Part shown: piece by piece, positions 57,114 to 64,000 of the stretch
Numbering within the stretch: position 1 is the first letter of the stretch
Layout of the letters: every line of letters starts with the position of its first letter
Origin: Salinicola corii
GTDB taxonomy: Bacteria > Pseudomonadota > Gammaproteobacteria > Pseudomonadales > Halomonadaceae
NCBI RefSeq assembly: GCF_008298015.1
Contig: NZ_VTPX01000006.1
Coordinates: forward strand, 124,001-188,000
Direction: 5' to 3'
Length of the DNA stretch: 64,000 nucleotides
Made by a program: the position numbers and the translations under genes
The notes under the pieces: generated by a model
What the model was told of the DNA's origin: nothing
What the model saw: the letters and a program-made list of their open reading frames with translations, nothing else
Databases searched by the model: none

Positions 57114-57140
57114 AGACCGCAGCCTCGGCTGCGGTTTTTT
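57114..57140 (+). terminator. Terminator after cheW
   Basis: ACCGCAGCC (57116-57124) pairs with GGCTGCGGT (57127-57135), with inner bases as loop, and six T follow (57135-57140). Confidence 0.93.
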
Positions 57141-57188
57141 GTTGTCGGAAGAAACCGGTCCAATTTCGAGACTTTGGTCTAATGCAGA

Positions 57189-57216
57189 TAAAGGTGATCC
57201 AGTGGCAGGCCGATAA
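57189..57216 (+). promoter_or_regulatory. Sigma28 promoter of the first mcp gene
   Basis: TAAAGGTG, 12 bases, GCCGATAA, the -10 being a perfect match; 90 bases before the start codon at 57307. Confidence 0.75.
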
Positions 57217-57306
57217 GAGAGCTGTCGCGCTTCGAAGGAGCGGTTTCGTGGGGAGCGAGCGTGGCGACCATCAAGCAACCTTTCGAGCAACCCGGGTAAA
57301 GATGTC

Positions 57307-58941
57307 ATGCTGAATTTTCGTGAGTGGACGATGCGTCGCAAACTGTGGGCGACGCTGGGATTGATGTGGATCGGCCTGGTCATGGTGGCGGGATGGTCGC
57401 TTTACTCCATGCGGGAGAACCTGCTGGAACAGCGTATCCAGAGCCTGCAGTACTTCATCGGCAGCGCCAAGCAGCTGGTCGACAGCTACGTCAGCCAGGC
57501 GGAAAGCGGCGAGCTGAGCGAGGCGGACGCCAAGCAGCAGGCGCGTAACGCGCTCTCCCATCTCGGATTCGGTGCCGACGGCTACATATTCGTCTTCGAT
57601 TCCAATCTCGAGATCGTCGAGCACCCGCGACGCGCGGTGGGTGACAGCATGCGGGACTACCAGGATCCCAACGGCGTCTATCTCTATCGTGAGATGCTCG
57701 CGGCCGCACAACAGCCGGATGGCGGCCTGGTGCCTTACGTCTCGCGTCGCAGCGATGGCGACGAGATGTACGACAAGCTCAGCTACGTGATGCGCGTACC
57801 GCAGTGGGACTGGCAGATCGCCACCGGGGTCTACGTCGACGACATCGATGCCACGCTGATCGATGGCGCCGCGGTCTACCTGGCGCTGATTGCAGCCATT
57901 GGCGGCTTGCTGTCGCTGATCGTGGCCTGGGTCATACGCAACGTGCTGGGGCGCCTGGGTGGAGATCCGGGACACGCGCGCAACAGCATCCAGAAAATCG
58001 CCGAGGGTGATTTCTCCCAGGCGCTGGTGCTCAAGGCCAGAGATACCGACAGCCTGCTTTTTGCGATAGAGAGCATGCGCCAGCGGTTGTCGAAGACCTT
58101 CTCCGACATCCGAGCCAGCGCCGAGTGGGTCAATGTCGGTGCCGGCCAGATCGCCGGTGGCAACCAGGATCTTGCCGTACGAACCGACCAGCAGTCCGCC
58201 GCCATTGTCGAGACAGCCTCCAGCATGGAGCAGTTGACCCAGACCGTTCGTCACAATGCGGACAACGCCGACACGGCCACCCGCGCCGCGACACAGACCC
58301 GGGAACGGGCCCAGCAGGGTGGCGAGATGATGTGCGACATCGAGACCACGATGTCGAAAATTCAGGAGGGTTCGCGGCAGATGGCGGAGATCGTCGACAT
58401 GATCGATAACATCGCCTTCCAGACCAACATCCTCGCCTTGAACGCCTCCGTCGAGGCTGCGCGCGCCGGCTCTGCCGGACGAGGATTCGCCGTCGTCGCC
58501 GAGGAAGTCCGCAATCTGGCCAGCCGCAGCGCAGAGGCATCCAGAGAGATTCGGACACTGATCACCGGCTCGGGCGAGCAAGTCAATAGTGGCGCCACCC
58601 TGATCGAGCAGGCGGGCCGAGCCATGGAGGAGATCGTCTCTTCCGTGGCCAGCGTCAGTGGACTGATGGAAGAGATCGCCAACGCTTCCCGCGAACAGCG
58701 CAGCGGTATCGAACAGGTCAATCAGGCGATCACCGAACTCGATCAAGTCACCAGCCAGAACGCCGCCCTGGTGCAACAGACCGCCAATGCCTCCCAGTCG
58801 CTGGTGGGACAGGCTCGCAAGCTCGAATCGACGCTGGAGCATTATCGCGTCGCGCCAACCGATGCCGAAGATAATTCAGGATTGACGCAATGGCGGCTCA
58901 ACGCCGAGCGGGAGCGCCATGACGTGGAGCAGCTCGCGTAA
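57307..58941 (+). CDS. Methyl-accepting chemotaxis protein with sCache-type sensor
   Basis: A 544-residue protein. TM1 is at ~13-35, a periplasmic single-Cache domain at ~36-185 ([43 protein letters not shown]) and TM2 at ~188-210. A HAMP segment follows, then the cytoplasmic signalling hairpin whose tip is [23 protein letters not shown]. Relatives of this sensor type often bind small carboxylates, but the ligand is unknown. The C-terminus (DVEQLA) lacks a CheR-docking pentapeptide, unlike the next receptor. It has its own sigma28 promoter. Confidence 0.93.
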   Translation: MLNFREWTMRRKLWATLGLMWIGLVMVAGWSLYSMRENLLEQRIQSLQYFIGSAKQLVDSYVSQAESGELSEADAKQQARNALSHLGFGADGYIFVFDSNLEIVEHPRRAVGDSMRDYQDPNGVYLYREMLAAAQQPDGGLVPYVSRRSDGDEMYDKLSYVMRVPQWDWQIATGVYVDDIDATLIDGAAVYLALIAAIGGLLSLIVAWVIRNVLGRLGGDPGHARNSIQKIAEGDFSQALVLKARDTDSLLFAIESMRQRLSKTFSDIRASAEWVNVGAGQIAGGNQDLAVRTDQQSAAIVETASSMEQLTQTVRHNADNADTATRAATQTRERAQQGGEMMCDIETTMSKIQEGSRQMAEIVDMIDNIAFQTNILALNASVEAARAGSAGRGFAVVAEEVRNLASRSAEASREIRTLITGSGEQVNSGATLIEQAGRAMEEIVSSVASVSGLMEEIANASREQRSGIEQVNQAITELDQVTSQNAALVQQTANASQSLVGQARKLESTLEHYRVAPTDAEDNSGLTQWRLNAERERHDVEQLA

Positions 58942-58962
58942 GCGGGTATTACTGCGGAAGGC

Positions 58963-58989
58963 TCAAGAGTGTGATCGATCGGCCGATAA
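58963..58989 (+). promoter_or_regulatory. Sigma28 promoter of the second mcp gene
   Basis: TCAAGAGT, 11 bases, GCCGATAA (perfect -10), 81 bases before the start codon at 59071. Confidence 0.75.
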
Positions 58990-59070
58990 GAATCCGCAAC
59001 GATCACATTTGGTCTGCCTCATGCCCGCCGGCAGATTACGGATGGGCATAACAATACCAGGGATGCTGCG

Positions 59071-61242
59071 ATGCGAAACAATCGACCTGTGACCGACCAT
59101 GAATTCGTGGTGCGCGACTCGGATTACCTGATCTCGCGAACCGATCTGAAAGGCCGCATCACCTACGCCAATCCGGCTTTCGTTAAGGTCAGCGGCTTCA
59201 GTCGGGAAGAACTGATCGGCGCGCCCCATAACATCGTTCGTCATCCCGATATGCCTCCTGCGGCGTTCGCCGACCTGTGGAAGACCCTCGAGAGGGGCGA
59301 AAACTGGTCCGGAGTGATCAAGAACCGCCGCAAGGATGGATCCCATTACTGGGTTCAGTCCACGATCACGCCCATCATCGAGGACGGCAAGGTTGCCGGT
59401 TACACCTCCGTGCGAACCCGGGTTGCCGACAAGCCGCGTCAACTGGCGGAAAAGCACTACCCGCAGCTGCTGGCCGGGCGCAAGCGAGGCGTTAGGCTCG
59501 ATCGTGGCGAACTGAAGCCGCGGGGATTCGTTCCCGCGCTTCGTCGGCTCAGCCTGGGCTCTCTGAAAGGGCGGCTGATCTCGATGATGGCGCTGGCCTT
59601 GGTCGTGCTGGTCGTCAGTGGTGGCGTATCGATCTACGCACTGCATGAAGACGGACAGCGTCTGCAACGACTGACCACCAATGGCCTCGAGGATCTGGCC
59701 CGGCTGCAGAAGATCGATCAGTTGATGTCGAAAGGCCGCGACCTCGTCTCCAAGCCGGTCAGTAATCCGATGGCGTCAGACCTGGCTCCGATCAACGAGC
59801 AAGTCGATGCCCTCATCGACGAATTGAACGCTACCTGGAGCGCCTTTTACCAGGGCCGGCCGGTCAATCAGACTGAAGCGGCGGAAGCCTTTGCCGCCGA
59901 TCTCGAGAGTTATCGGGACGACGGGCTGAAGGGAGTCATGGAGGCGCTCAATAGTGGTGACTTCTACCAATCCTACGTGGCTTACAACGATGTGCTGCAG
60001 GCCAACAGCGACAAGATCAGTAGCGACCTCAACGTCCTGGTCGAGGCGAAGCGCCAGAGTGGCGCGGCCATGGCCGTCAGCGCCGCCGAATCCCAGCGCA
60101 CCACAATGATCATCCTGCTCTCGCTGCTGGTGGCAGGGGCCATCCTGTTGCTTATCGTGGGCATGACGACGATTCGAGCGACGCTAAAGCCGGTTCGCGA
60201 AGCGCTGGATTTCGCACTGCAGATCGCCTCGGGCAATCTGGGCGCGACGCTGCGGCAACGCAGCCACGATGAAATCGGGCGTTTGATCGGCGCACTCAAC
60301 AGCATGCGCCAGAGCCTGGGGACGATCGTCGGCGACGTCAATTCGAACGTCGCCGTGGTGGCGCCGGCGACTCGCGATATCGCCAGTGGCAACGAAGATC
60401 TCTCCTCGCGTACCGAGCAGCAGGCGGCGTCACTGGCGGAGACCGCTACCAGCATGGAACAGATGACGGCGACCGTGAAACAGAACGCCGACAATGCCCG
60501 CCAGGCCAACCAACTCGCCAATGGCGCGACCGATACCGTGCGGCGGAGCGGCCAGGTCATGGGTGAGGTCGTCGGAACCATGGGACGGATCACCGACAGC
60601 TCGCGCAAGGTTGCCGATATCGTTGGAGTGATCGACTCGATCGCCTTTCAGACCAACATTCTGGCGTTGAACGCTTCGGTCGAGGCGGCGAGAGCTGGTG
60701 AGCAGGGCAGAGGGTTTGCAGTCGTGGCCGGCGAAGTACGGAACCTGGCCAGCCGTAGTGCTGATGCCGCAAAAGAGATTCGGAACCTTATCGACAGCTC
60801 CACCCAGGAGGTGGGGCATGGCGCGGATCTGGTGCGTCAGGCCGAGGGATCTATCGACGAAGTCGTCAACGCCGTGACCCGTGTCAACGACATCATCAGC
60901 GAGATTTCCGCGGCTTCGGAGGAGCAGACCAGCGGCATCGAGCAGATCAGTCAGGCCGTCGCGCAGATGGACGAAGTGACCCAGCAGAACGCGGAGCGCG
61001 TGCAAACGACCGCATCCTCCGCTGCAGAGCTACGCGCGAGTGTCGAGCACCTCACTCACTCGATCGCGGTCTTTCGTCTGGCGGGCAGCGGCGAGGAACG
61101 TGTGACACCGTCCGGCAATCCCGAACCCGGTGAGCACCACGAGACACAGCAGTTGGCGAGGCCCACCGAGGTTACCGCCAGGCTACCGGCCGCCGGTCGC
61201 CGTATCGTGACGGATGACAATGAGGAGTGGGAGGCATTTTGA
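59071..61242 (+). CDS. Methyl-accepting chemotaxis protein with PAS and periplasmic domains
   Basis: A 723-residue protein. An Aer-like cytoplasmic PAS domain is at ~10-118 ([50 protein letters not shown]). TM1 is at ~169-191, followed by a helical periplasmic domain (~195-343, probably a four-helix bundle), TM2 at ~345-368, HAMP and the signalling hairpin ([28 protein letters not shown]). It ends in EEWEAF after a flexible tail, very like the NWETF pentapeptide that tethers CheR and CheB. The PAS pocket may hold FAD or another cofactor, suggesting redox or energy taxis combined with an outside signal. cheR follows directly. Confidence 0.92.
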   Translation: MRNNRPVTDHEFVVRDSDYLISRTDLKGRITYANPAFVKVSGFSREELIGAPHNIVRHPDMPPAAFADLWKTLERGENWSGVIKNRRKDGSHYWVQSTITPIIEDGKVAGYTSVRTRVADKPRQLAEKHYPQLLAGRKRGVRLDRGELKPRGFVPALRRLSLGSLKGRLISMMALALVVLVVSGGVSIYALHEDGQRLQRLTTNGLEDLARLQKIDQLMSKGRDLVSKPVSNPMASDLAPINEQVDALIDELNATWSAFYQGRPVNQTEAAEAFAADLESYRDDGLKGVMEALNSGDFYQSYVAYNDVLQANSDKISSDLNVLVEAKRQSGAAMAVSAAESQRTTMIILLSLLVAGAILLLIVGMTTIRATLKPVREALDFALQIASGNLGATLRQRSHDEIGRLIGALNSMRQSLGTIVGDVNSNVAVVAPATRDIASGNEDLSSRTEQQAASLAETATSMEQMTATVKQNADNARQANQLANGATDTVRRSGQVMGEVVGTMGRITDSSRKVADIVGVIDSIAFQTNILALNASVEAARAGEQGRGFAVVAGEVRNLASRSADAAKEIRNLIDSSTQEVGHGADLVRQAEGSIDEVVNAVTRVNDIISEISAASEEQTSGIEQISQAVAQMDEVTQQNAERVQTTASSAAELRASVEHLTHSIAVFRLAGSGEERVTPSGNPEPGEHHETQQLARPTEVTARLPAAGRRIVTDDNEEWEAF

Positions 61243-61256
61243 AAACCGAGTCGGTC

Positions 61257-62162
61257 ATGTTCTCAGCCCCCGGTACTGGCGACAGTGGTGGTGACAGAGC
61301 CGTGCGTTTTACTCGGGATCTCGATTTTACTCTGCGTGATTTCGAGCGGGTTCGGGATCTGATCTACCGCCGTGCCGGCATCGTCATGGCCGACAACAAG
61401 CGTGAAATGGTCTACAGCCGGTTGGCAAAGCGTCTGCGGCTGCATGGCATGACCCGCTTCGGTGACTATCTCGACAGGCTCGAGGCCCGTTCGGATTCCG
61501 AGGAGTGGGAGGCTTTCACCAATGCCCTGACCACCAACCTGACCGCCTTTTTTCGGGAGGCACACCATTTTCCGGTACTGGCCGAAGAGGTGCGTCGTCG
61601 CGGCCCCGGTATCAAGATCTGGTGTGCCGGCGCGTCGACCGGAGAGGAACCCTACTCGCTGGCGATGACGGTAAAGGAGACGCTGGGCGCTGCCGCCGGC
61701 CAGGTAAAAATCCTGGCAACCGATATCGATACCGAAGCGTTGAACACGGCGCGGGCTGGAGTGTATCCGCTGGAAACGGTGGAAAAGCTCGGTGAGGCCC
61801 GCTGTCGTCAGTTTTTTCAACGCGGCAGTGGAGCCCGTGCCGGCAAGGCCAGGGCGCGCCCCGAGCTGGCGGCGATGATCGATTTCAGGCCGCTCAATCT
61901 GGTCACCGGTGCCTGGTCGAGCAGTGGGCCGTTCGACATCATCTTCTGCCGCAATGTCATGATCTATTTCGACAAGGAGACCCAGACCGAGATTCTGCGC
62001 CGCTTTGCAGGCCAGTTGAAGCCGGATGGACTGCTGTTTGCGGGGCATTCGGAGAATTTCTCCTTTCTGAGCCAAGCTTTCCGTTTGAGGGGGCAGACCG
62101 TCTACACGTTGGCATCGCCGTCACCGCGAGCAATGCCGGGGATGCCTCGCGCTAAGGAGTGA
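61257..62162 (+). CDS. cheR: CheR, chemotaxis protein methyltransferase
   Basis: I report ATG 61257 (301 residues). A TTG at 61239 overlapping the preceding stop (TTGA), four bases after GGGAGG, is a real alternative. The N-terminal helical domain has [24 protein letters not shown] and the SAM-binding domain has [16 protein letters not shown], with [14 protein letters not shown] between them; [14 protein letters not shown] is near the end. It methylates glutamates of receptors and would dock to the EEWEAF tail of the upstream one. It overlaps or abuts cheB. Confidence 0.95.
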   Translation: MFSAPGTGDSGGDRAVRFTRDLDFTLRDFERVRDLIYRRAGIVMADNKREMVYSRLAKRLRLHGMTRFGDYLDRLEARSDSEEWEAFTNALTTNLTAFFREAHHFPVLAEEVRRRGPGIKIWCAGASTGEEPYSLAMTVKETLGAAAGQVKILATDIDTEALNTARAGVYPLETVEKLGEARCRQFFQRGSGARAGKARARPELAAMIDFRPLNLVTGAWSSSGPFDIIFCRNVMIYFDKETQTEILRRFAGQLKPDGLLFAGHSENFSFLSQAFRLRGQTVYTLASPSPRAMPGMPRAKE

Positions 62163-62164
62163 CG

Positions 62165-63229
62165 GTGAAACCGATAATCAAGGTGCTATGCGTCGACGAT
62201 TCGGCGCTCATACGGGATTTGATGACCAAGATCATCGATGACCAGCCTGACATGACCGTGGTTGCCACGGCGCCCGACCCGCTCGTGGCTCGCGATCTGA
62301 TCAAGCAACACAATCCCGACGTTTTGACGCTGGACGTCGAGATGCCTCGTATGGACGGGTTGGACTTCCTCGAGCGACTGATGCGGCTGCGGCCGATGCC
62401 GGTACTCATGGTCTCCTCCCTGACGAAGCGCGGTTCCGAAATTACTCTCAAGGCGCTGGAGCTTGGGGCGGTCGATTTCGTTGCCAAGCCGGAAGTCGGC
62501 ATCCGGGAGGGCATGCTGGAATACGCAGGGATGATCGCCGACAAGATCCGGGCGGCCGCGCAGGCCAGGCCCCGGCGCCAGGATCGTCCGGCCGGGTCCG
62601 GCACGCCACGTGAAGTGCTGAAGGCGCCGATGCTCTCGAGCGAGAAGATCATCATCATCGGGGCGTCGACCGGTGGAACCGAGGCGATTCGCCAGGTCAT
62701 CGAGCCGTTGCCGGCCAATAGCCCGGCAGTGCTGATCACCCAACACATGCCGGGCGGTTTTACCCGCTCTTTCGCTGAGAGGCTTGATCGCCTCTGCCGT
62801 GTGACCGTCAAGGAAGCTGAAGCCGGGGAGCGGGTCCTGCCGGGACATGTCTACATCGCCCCGGGGGACTGGCACATGCGCCTGAGCCGTTCGGGAGCCA
62901 ACTACGTGATCGCGCTCGACGACGGCCCTCCCGTCAACCGGCACCGCCCGTCGGTCGATGTGCTGTTCCAGTCCGCGGCCGACTGCGCCGGTCGGAACGC
63001 GCTGGGCGTCATTCTCACGGGGATGGGGCGCGACGGGGCGGCGGGCCTGTTGAAAATGCGCGAGGCCGGTGCTCACACGGTGGCGCAGGACGAGGCGAGC
63101 TGCGTGGTGTTCGGTATGCCCAAGGAGGCCATTGCGCTGGGTGGCGCGACCGAGATCATTGGGCTGCCGGACATCGCGGGGCACCTGGTCCAGCAGATGC
63201 ATGCAGCGGGGCGCGCGCAGCGGGTTTGA
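62165..63229 (+). CDS. cheB: CheB, receptor methylesterase/glutamine deamidase
   Basis: GTG 62165 is chosen because AAGGAG sits five bases upstream; a GTG two codons earlier is possible. 354 residues: receiver domain with phosphorylated Asp57 in [17 protein letters not shown], linker, and catalytic domain with Ser in [12 protein letters not shown], His in [19 protein letters not shown] and Asp in [12 protein letters not shown]. It removes receptor methyl groups when phosphorylated by CheA. It directly follows cheR. Confidence 0.97.
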   Translation: MKPIIKVLCVDDSALIRDLMTKIIDDQPDMTVVATAPDPLVARDLIKQHNPDVLTLDVEMPRMDGLDFLERLMRLRPMPVLMVSSLTKRGSEITLKALELGAVDFVAKPEVGIREGMLEYAGMIADKIRAAAQARPRRQDRPAGSGTPREVLKAPMLSSEKIIIIGASTGGTEAIRQVIEPLPANSPAVLITQHMPGGFTRSFAERLDRLCRVTVKEAEAGERVLPGHVYIAPGDWHMRLSRSGANYVIALDDGPPVNRHRPSVDVLFQSAADCAGRNALGVILTGMGRDGAAGLLKMREAGAHTVAQDEASCVVFGMPKEAIALGGATEIIGLPDIAGHLVQQMHAAGRAQRV

Positions 63230-63239
63230 GCGGCACTTA

Positions 63240-63266
63240 TAAAGCGAATGGGTCTGCTGCCGATAA
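63240..63266 (+). promoter_or_regulatory. Sigma28 promoter of cheYZ
   Basis: TAAAGCGA, 11 bases, GCCGATAA: perfect -10 and TAAAG core. It lies 40 bases before cheY and shares the string GGGTCTGCTGCCGATA, and a following CAGGTTCGCCA, with the motA promoter region. Confidence 0.85.
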
Positions 63267-63306
63267 ATCCCAGCAGGTTCGCCAAACGATTCGATGAGGA
63301 CAGACG

Positions 63307-63696
63307 ATGGCTGACAAGAACATGAGCATTCTGGTGGTGGACGATTTTCCGACCATGCGTCGGATCGTCCGCAGTCTGCTCAAGGAACTCGGGTTCGAGA
63401 ACGTGGATGAGGCCGAGGATGGTCAGGAAGCGCTGACCAAGCTTCGGGCCGGTGGTTTCGAGTTCGTCGTTTCCGACTGGAACATGCCCAATCTCGACGG
63501 CCTGGAGATGCTAAAGGAGATTCGCCAGGACCCGAAGCTGTCGTCGTTGCCGGTGTTGATGGTGACGGCCGAGGCCAAGAAAGAGAACATCATCGCGGCT
63601 GCCCAGGCGGGCGCCAACGGTTATGTCGTGAAACCGTTCACTGCCGCGACACTCGAAGAAAAGCTCAATAAAATTTTCGAAAAGCTGGGCAAATAA
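63307..63696 (+). CDS. cheY: CheY, chemotaxis response regulator
   Basis: A 129-residue single receiver domain. Acidic pocket VVDDF at residues 10-14, phosphorylated Asp57 in [12 protein letters not shown], Thr in [13 protein letters not shown] and Lys in [17 protein letters not shown]. Phospho-CheY binds FliM and reverses rotation. It is transcribed from a sigma28 promoter; cheZ follows after 19 bases. Confidence 0.98.
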   Translation: MADKNMSILVVDDFPTMRRIVRSLLKELGFENVDEAEDGQEALTKLRAGGFEFVVSDWNMPNLDGLEMLKEIRQDPKLSSLPVLMVTAEAKKENIIAAAQAGANGYVVKPFTAATLEEKLNKIFEKLGK

Positions 63697-63715
63697 CGCC
63701 TCGGGAGGGGAGACC

Positions 63716-64000
63716 ATGAGTAGTGCCAATCCTCAAACCAGAGTTGCCGAAAGCGTAGCACCCGATGACCTGATCCATCGAATTGGTCACCTGACCCGCA
63801 TGTTGCGTGAAAACATGCGGGAGCTGGGCCTCGACAAGGAAGTGGAAAAAGCGGCCCAGGCCATTCCCGACGCCCGCGACCGGCTCAGCTATGTCGCTTC
63901 TATGACCGAGCAGGCCGCTGAGCGCGCACTCAATGCCATCGATCATGCACAGCCTCTACAGAACGCGCTGGAGAGCGAGGCGGTCGCCCTCGACAAGCGC
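63716..64000 (+). CDS. cheZ: CheZ, CheY phosphatase (5' part only)
   Basis: ATG 63716, preceded by GGGAGGGGAGA, opens a frame that runs off the right edge after 95 codons. The translation includes IHRIGHLTRMLRENMRELG and IPDARDRLSYVASMTEQAAER, the latter closely matching the CheZ N-terminal helix (IPDARDRL-x-YV-x-x-MTEQAAER). CheZ dephosphorylates CheY-P. The catalytic Gln and CheY-binding C-terminus lie outside the window. Confidence 0.93.
   Translation, partial: MSSANPQTRVAESVAPDDLIHRIGHLTRMLRENMRELGLDKEVEKAAQAIPDARDRLSYVASMTEQAAERALNAIDHAQPLQNALESEAVALDKR

Overview
The window is about 64 kb of GC-rich (roughly 60%), densely coded bacterial chromosome with no insertion sequence, prophage, integrase, rRNA or CRISPR array that I can see. 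The gene set points to a gammaproteobacterium of the Halomonadaceae (Halomonas/Chromohalobacter/Salinicola type). Pointers are the PsrA-LexA-NagZ neighbourhood shared with pseudomonads, the tig-clpP-clpX-lon-hupB-ppiD block, tRNA genes with encoded CCA, and an enterobacterial-style flhDC-motAB-cheAW-mcp-mcp-cheRBYZ locus. The genus assignment is an inference from gene content and protein similarity, not from a marker-gene comparison.

Left part (1-32 kb). A molybdenum-cofactor operon opens the window: mobA (cut by the edge), mobB, a fused moaC-moaD, moaE and moaA. Next come a small H-NS-like protein ending in an AT-hook, an RNase J on the minus strand, purU, a lexA-dinB SOS operon facing psrA, then nagZ and hpt. 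A divergent ppsR/ppsA pair, a membrane-anchored glycerophosphodiesterase, an outer-membrane beta-barrel protein and acnB follow. Then miaE, a 1300-residue SARP/BTAD-type ATPase regulator, ppiB-lpxH, glnS-cysS and folD-mtnN.

Middle part (32-47.5 kb). A four-gene tRNA operon (Pro, Arg, His, His) has a clear promoter. The protein quality-control series tig, clpP, clpX, lon, hupB, ppiD follows, with a sigma32-like promoter candidate before lon and a strong sigma70-like promoter before hupB. A CurA-like reductase follows, with its Shine-Dalgarno sequence inside a hairpin. On the minus strand lies the preQ0 pathway (queC, queE, an unusual two-domain queD, and a YkgJ-type cysteine-cluster gene). The queC-queE gap holds an intricate pair of overlapping inverted repeats. 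An ansA-CBS-domain pair and an unrecognised gene close this part.

Right part (47.5-64 kb). This is a flagellar and chemotaxis region on the plus strand: fliD-fliS-fliT-fliK-flhB-like, then flhDC, motAB-cheAW, two methyl-accepting proteins, cheRB, and cheYZ (cheZ is cut by the edge). Five sequences match the flagellar sigma factor (sigma28/FliA) consensus, before fliD, motA, both mcp genes and cheY. This fits FlhDC as master regulator and FliA as late-class sigma factor. The features most worth a second look are the queC-queE intergenic element, the split-active-site QueD, the MoaC-MoaD fusion, the BTAD/cyclase-like/ATPase regulator, the AT-hook H-NS-like protein and the free-standing FlhB C-domain.
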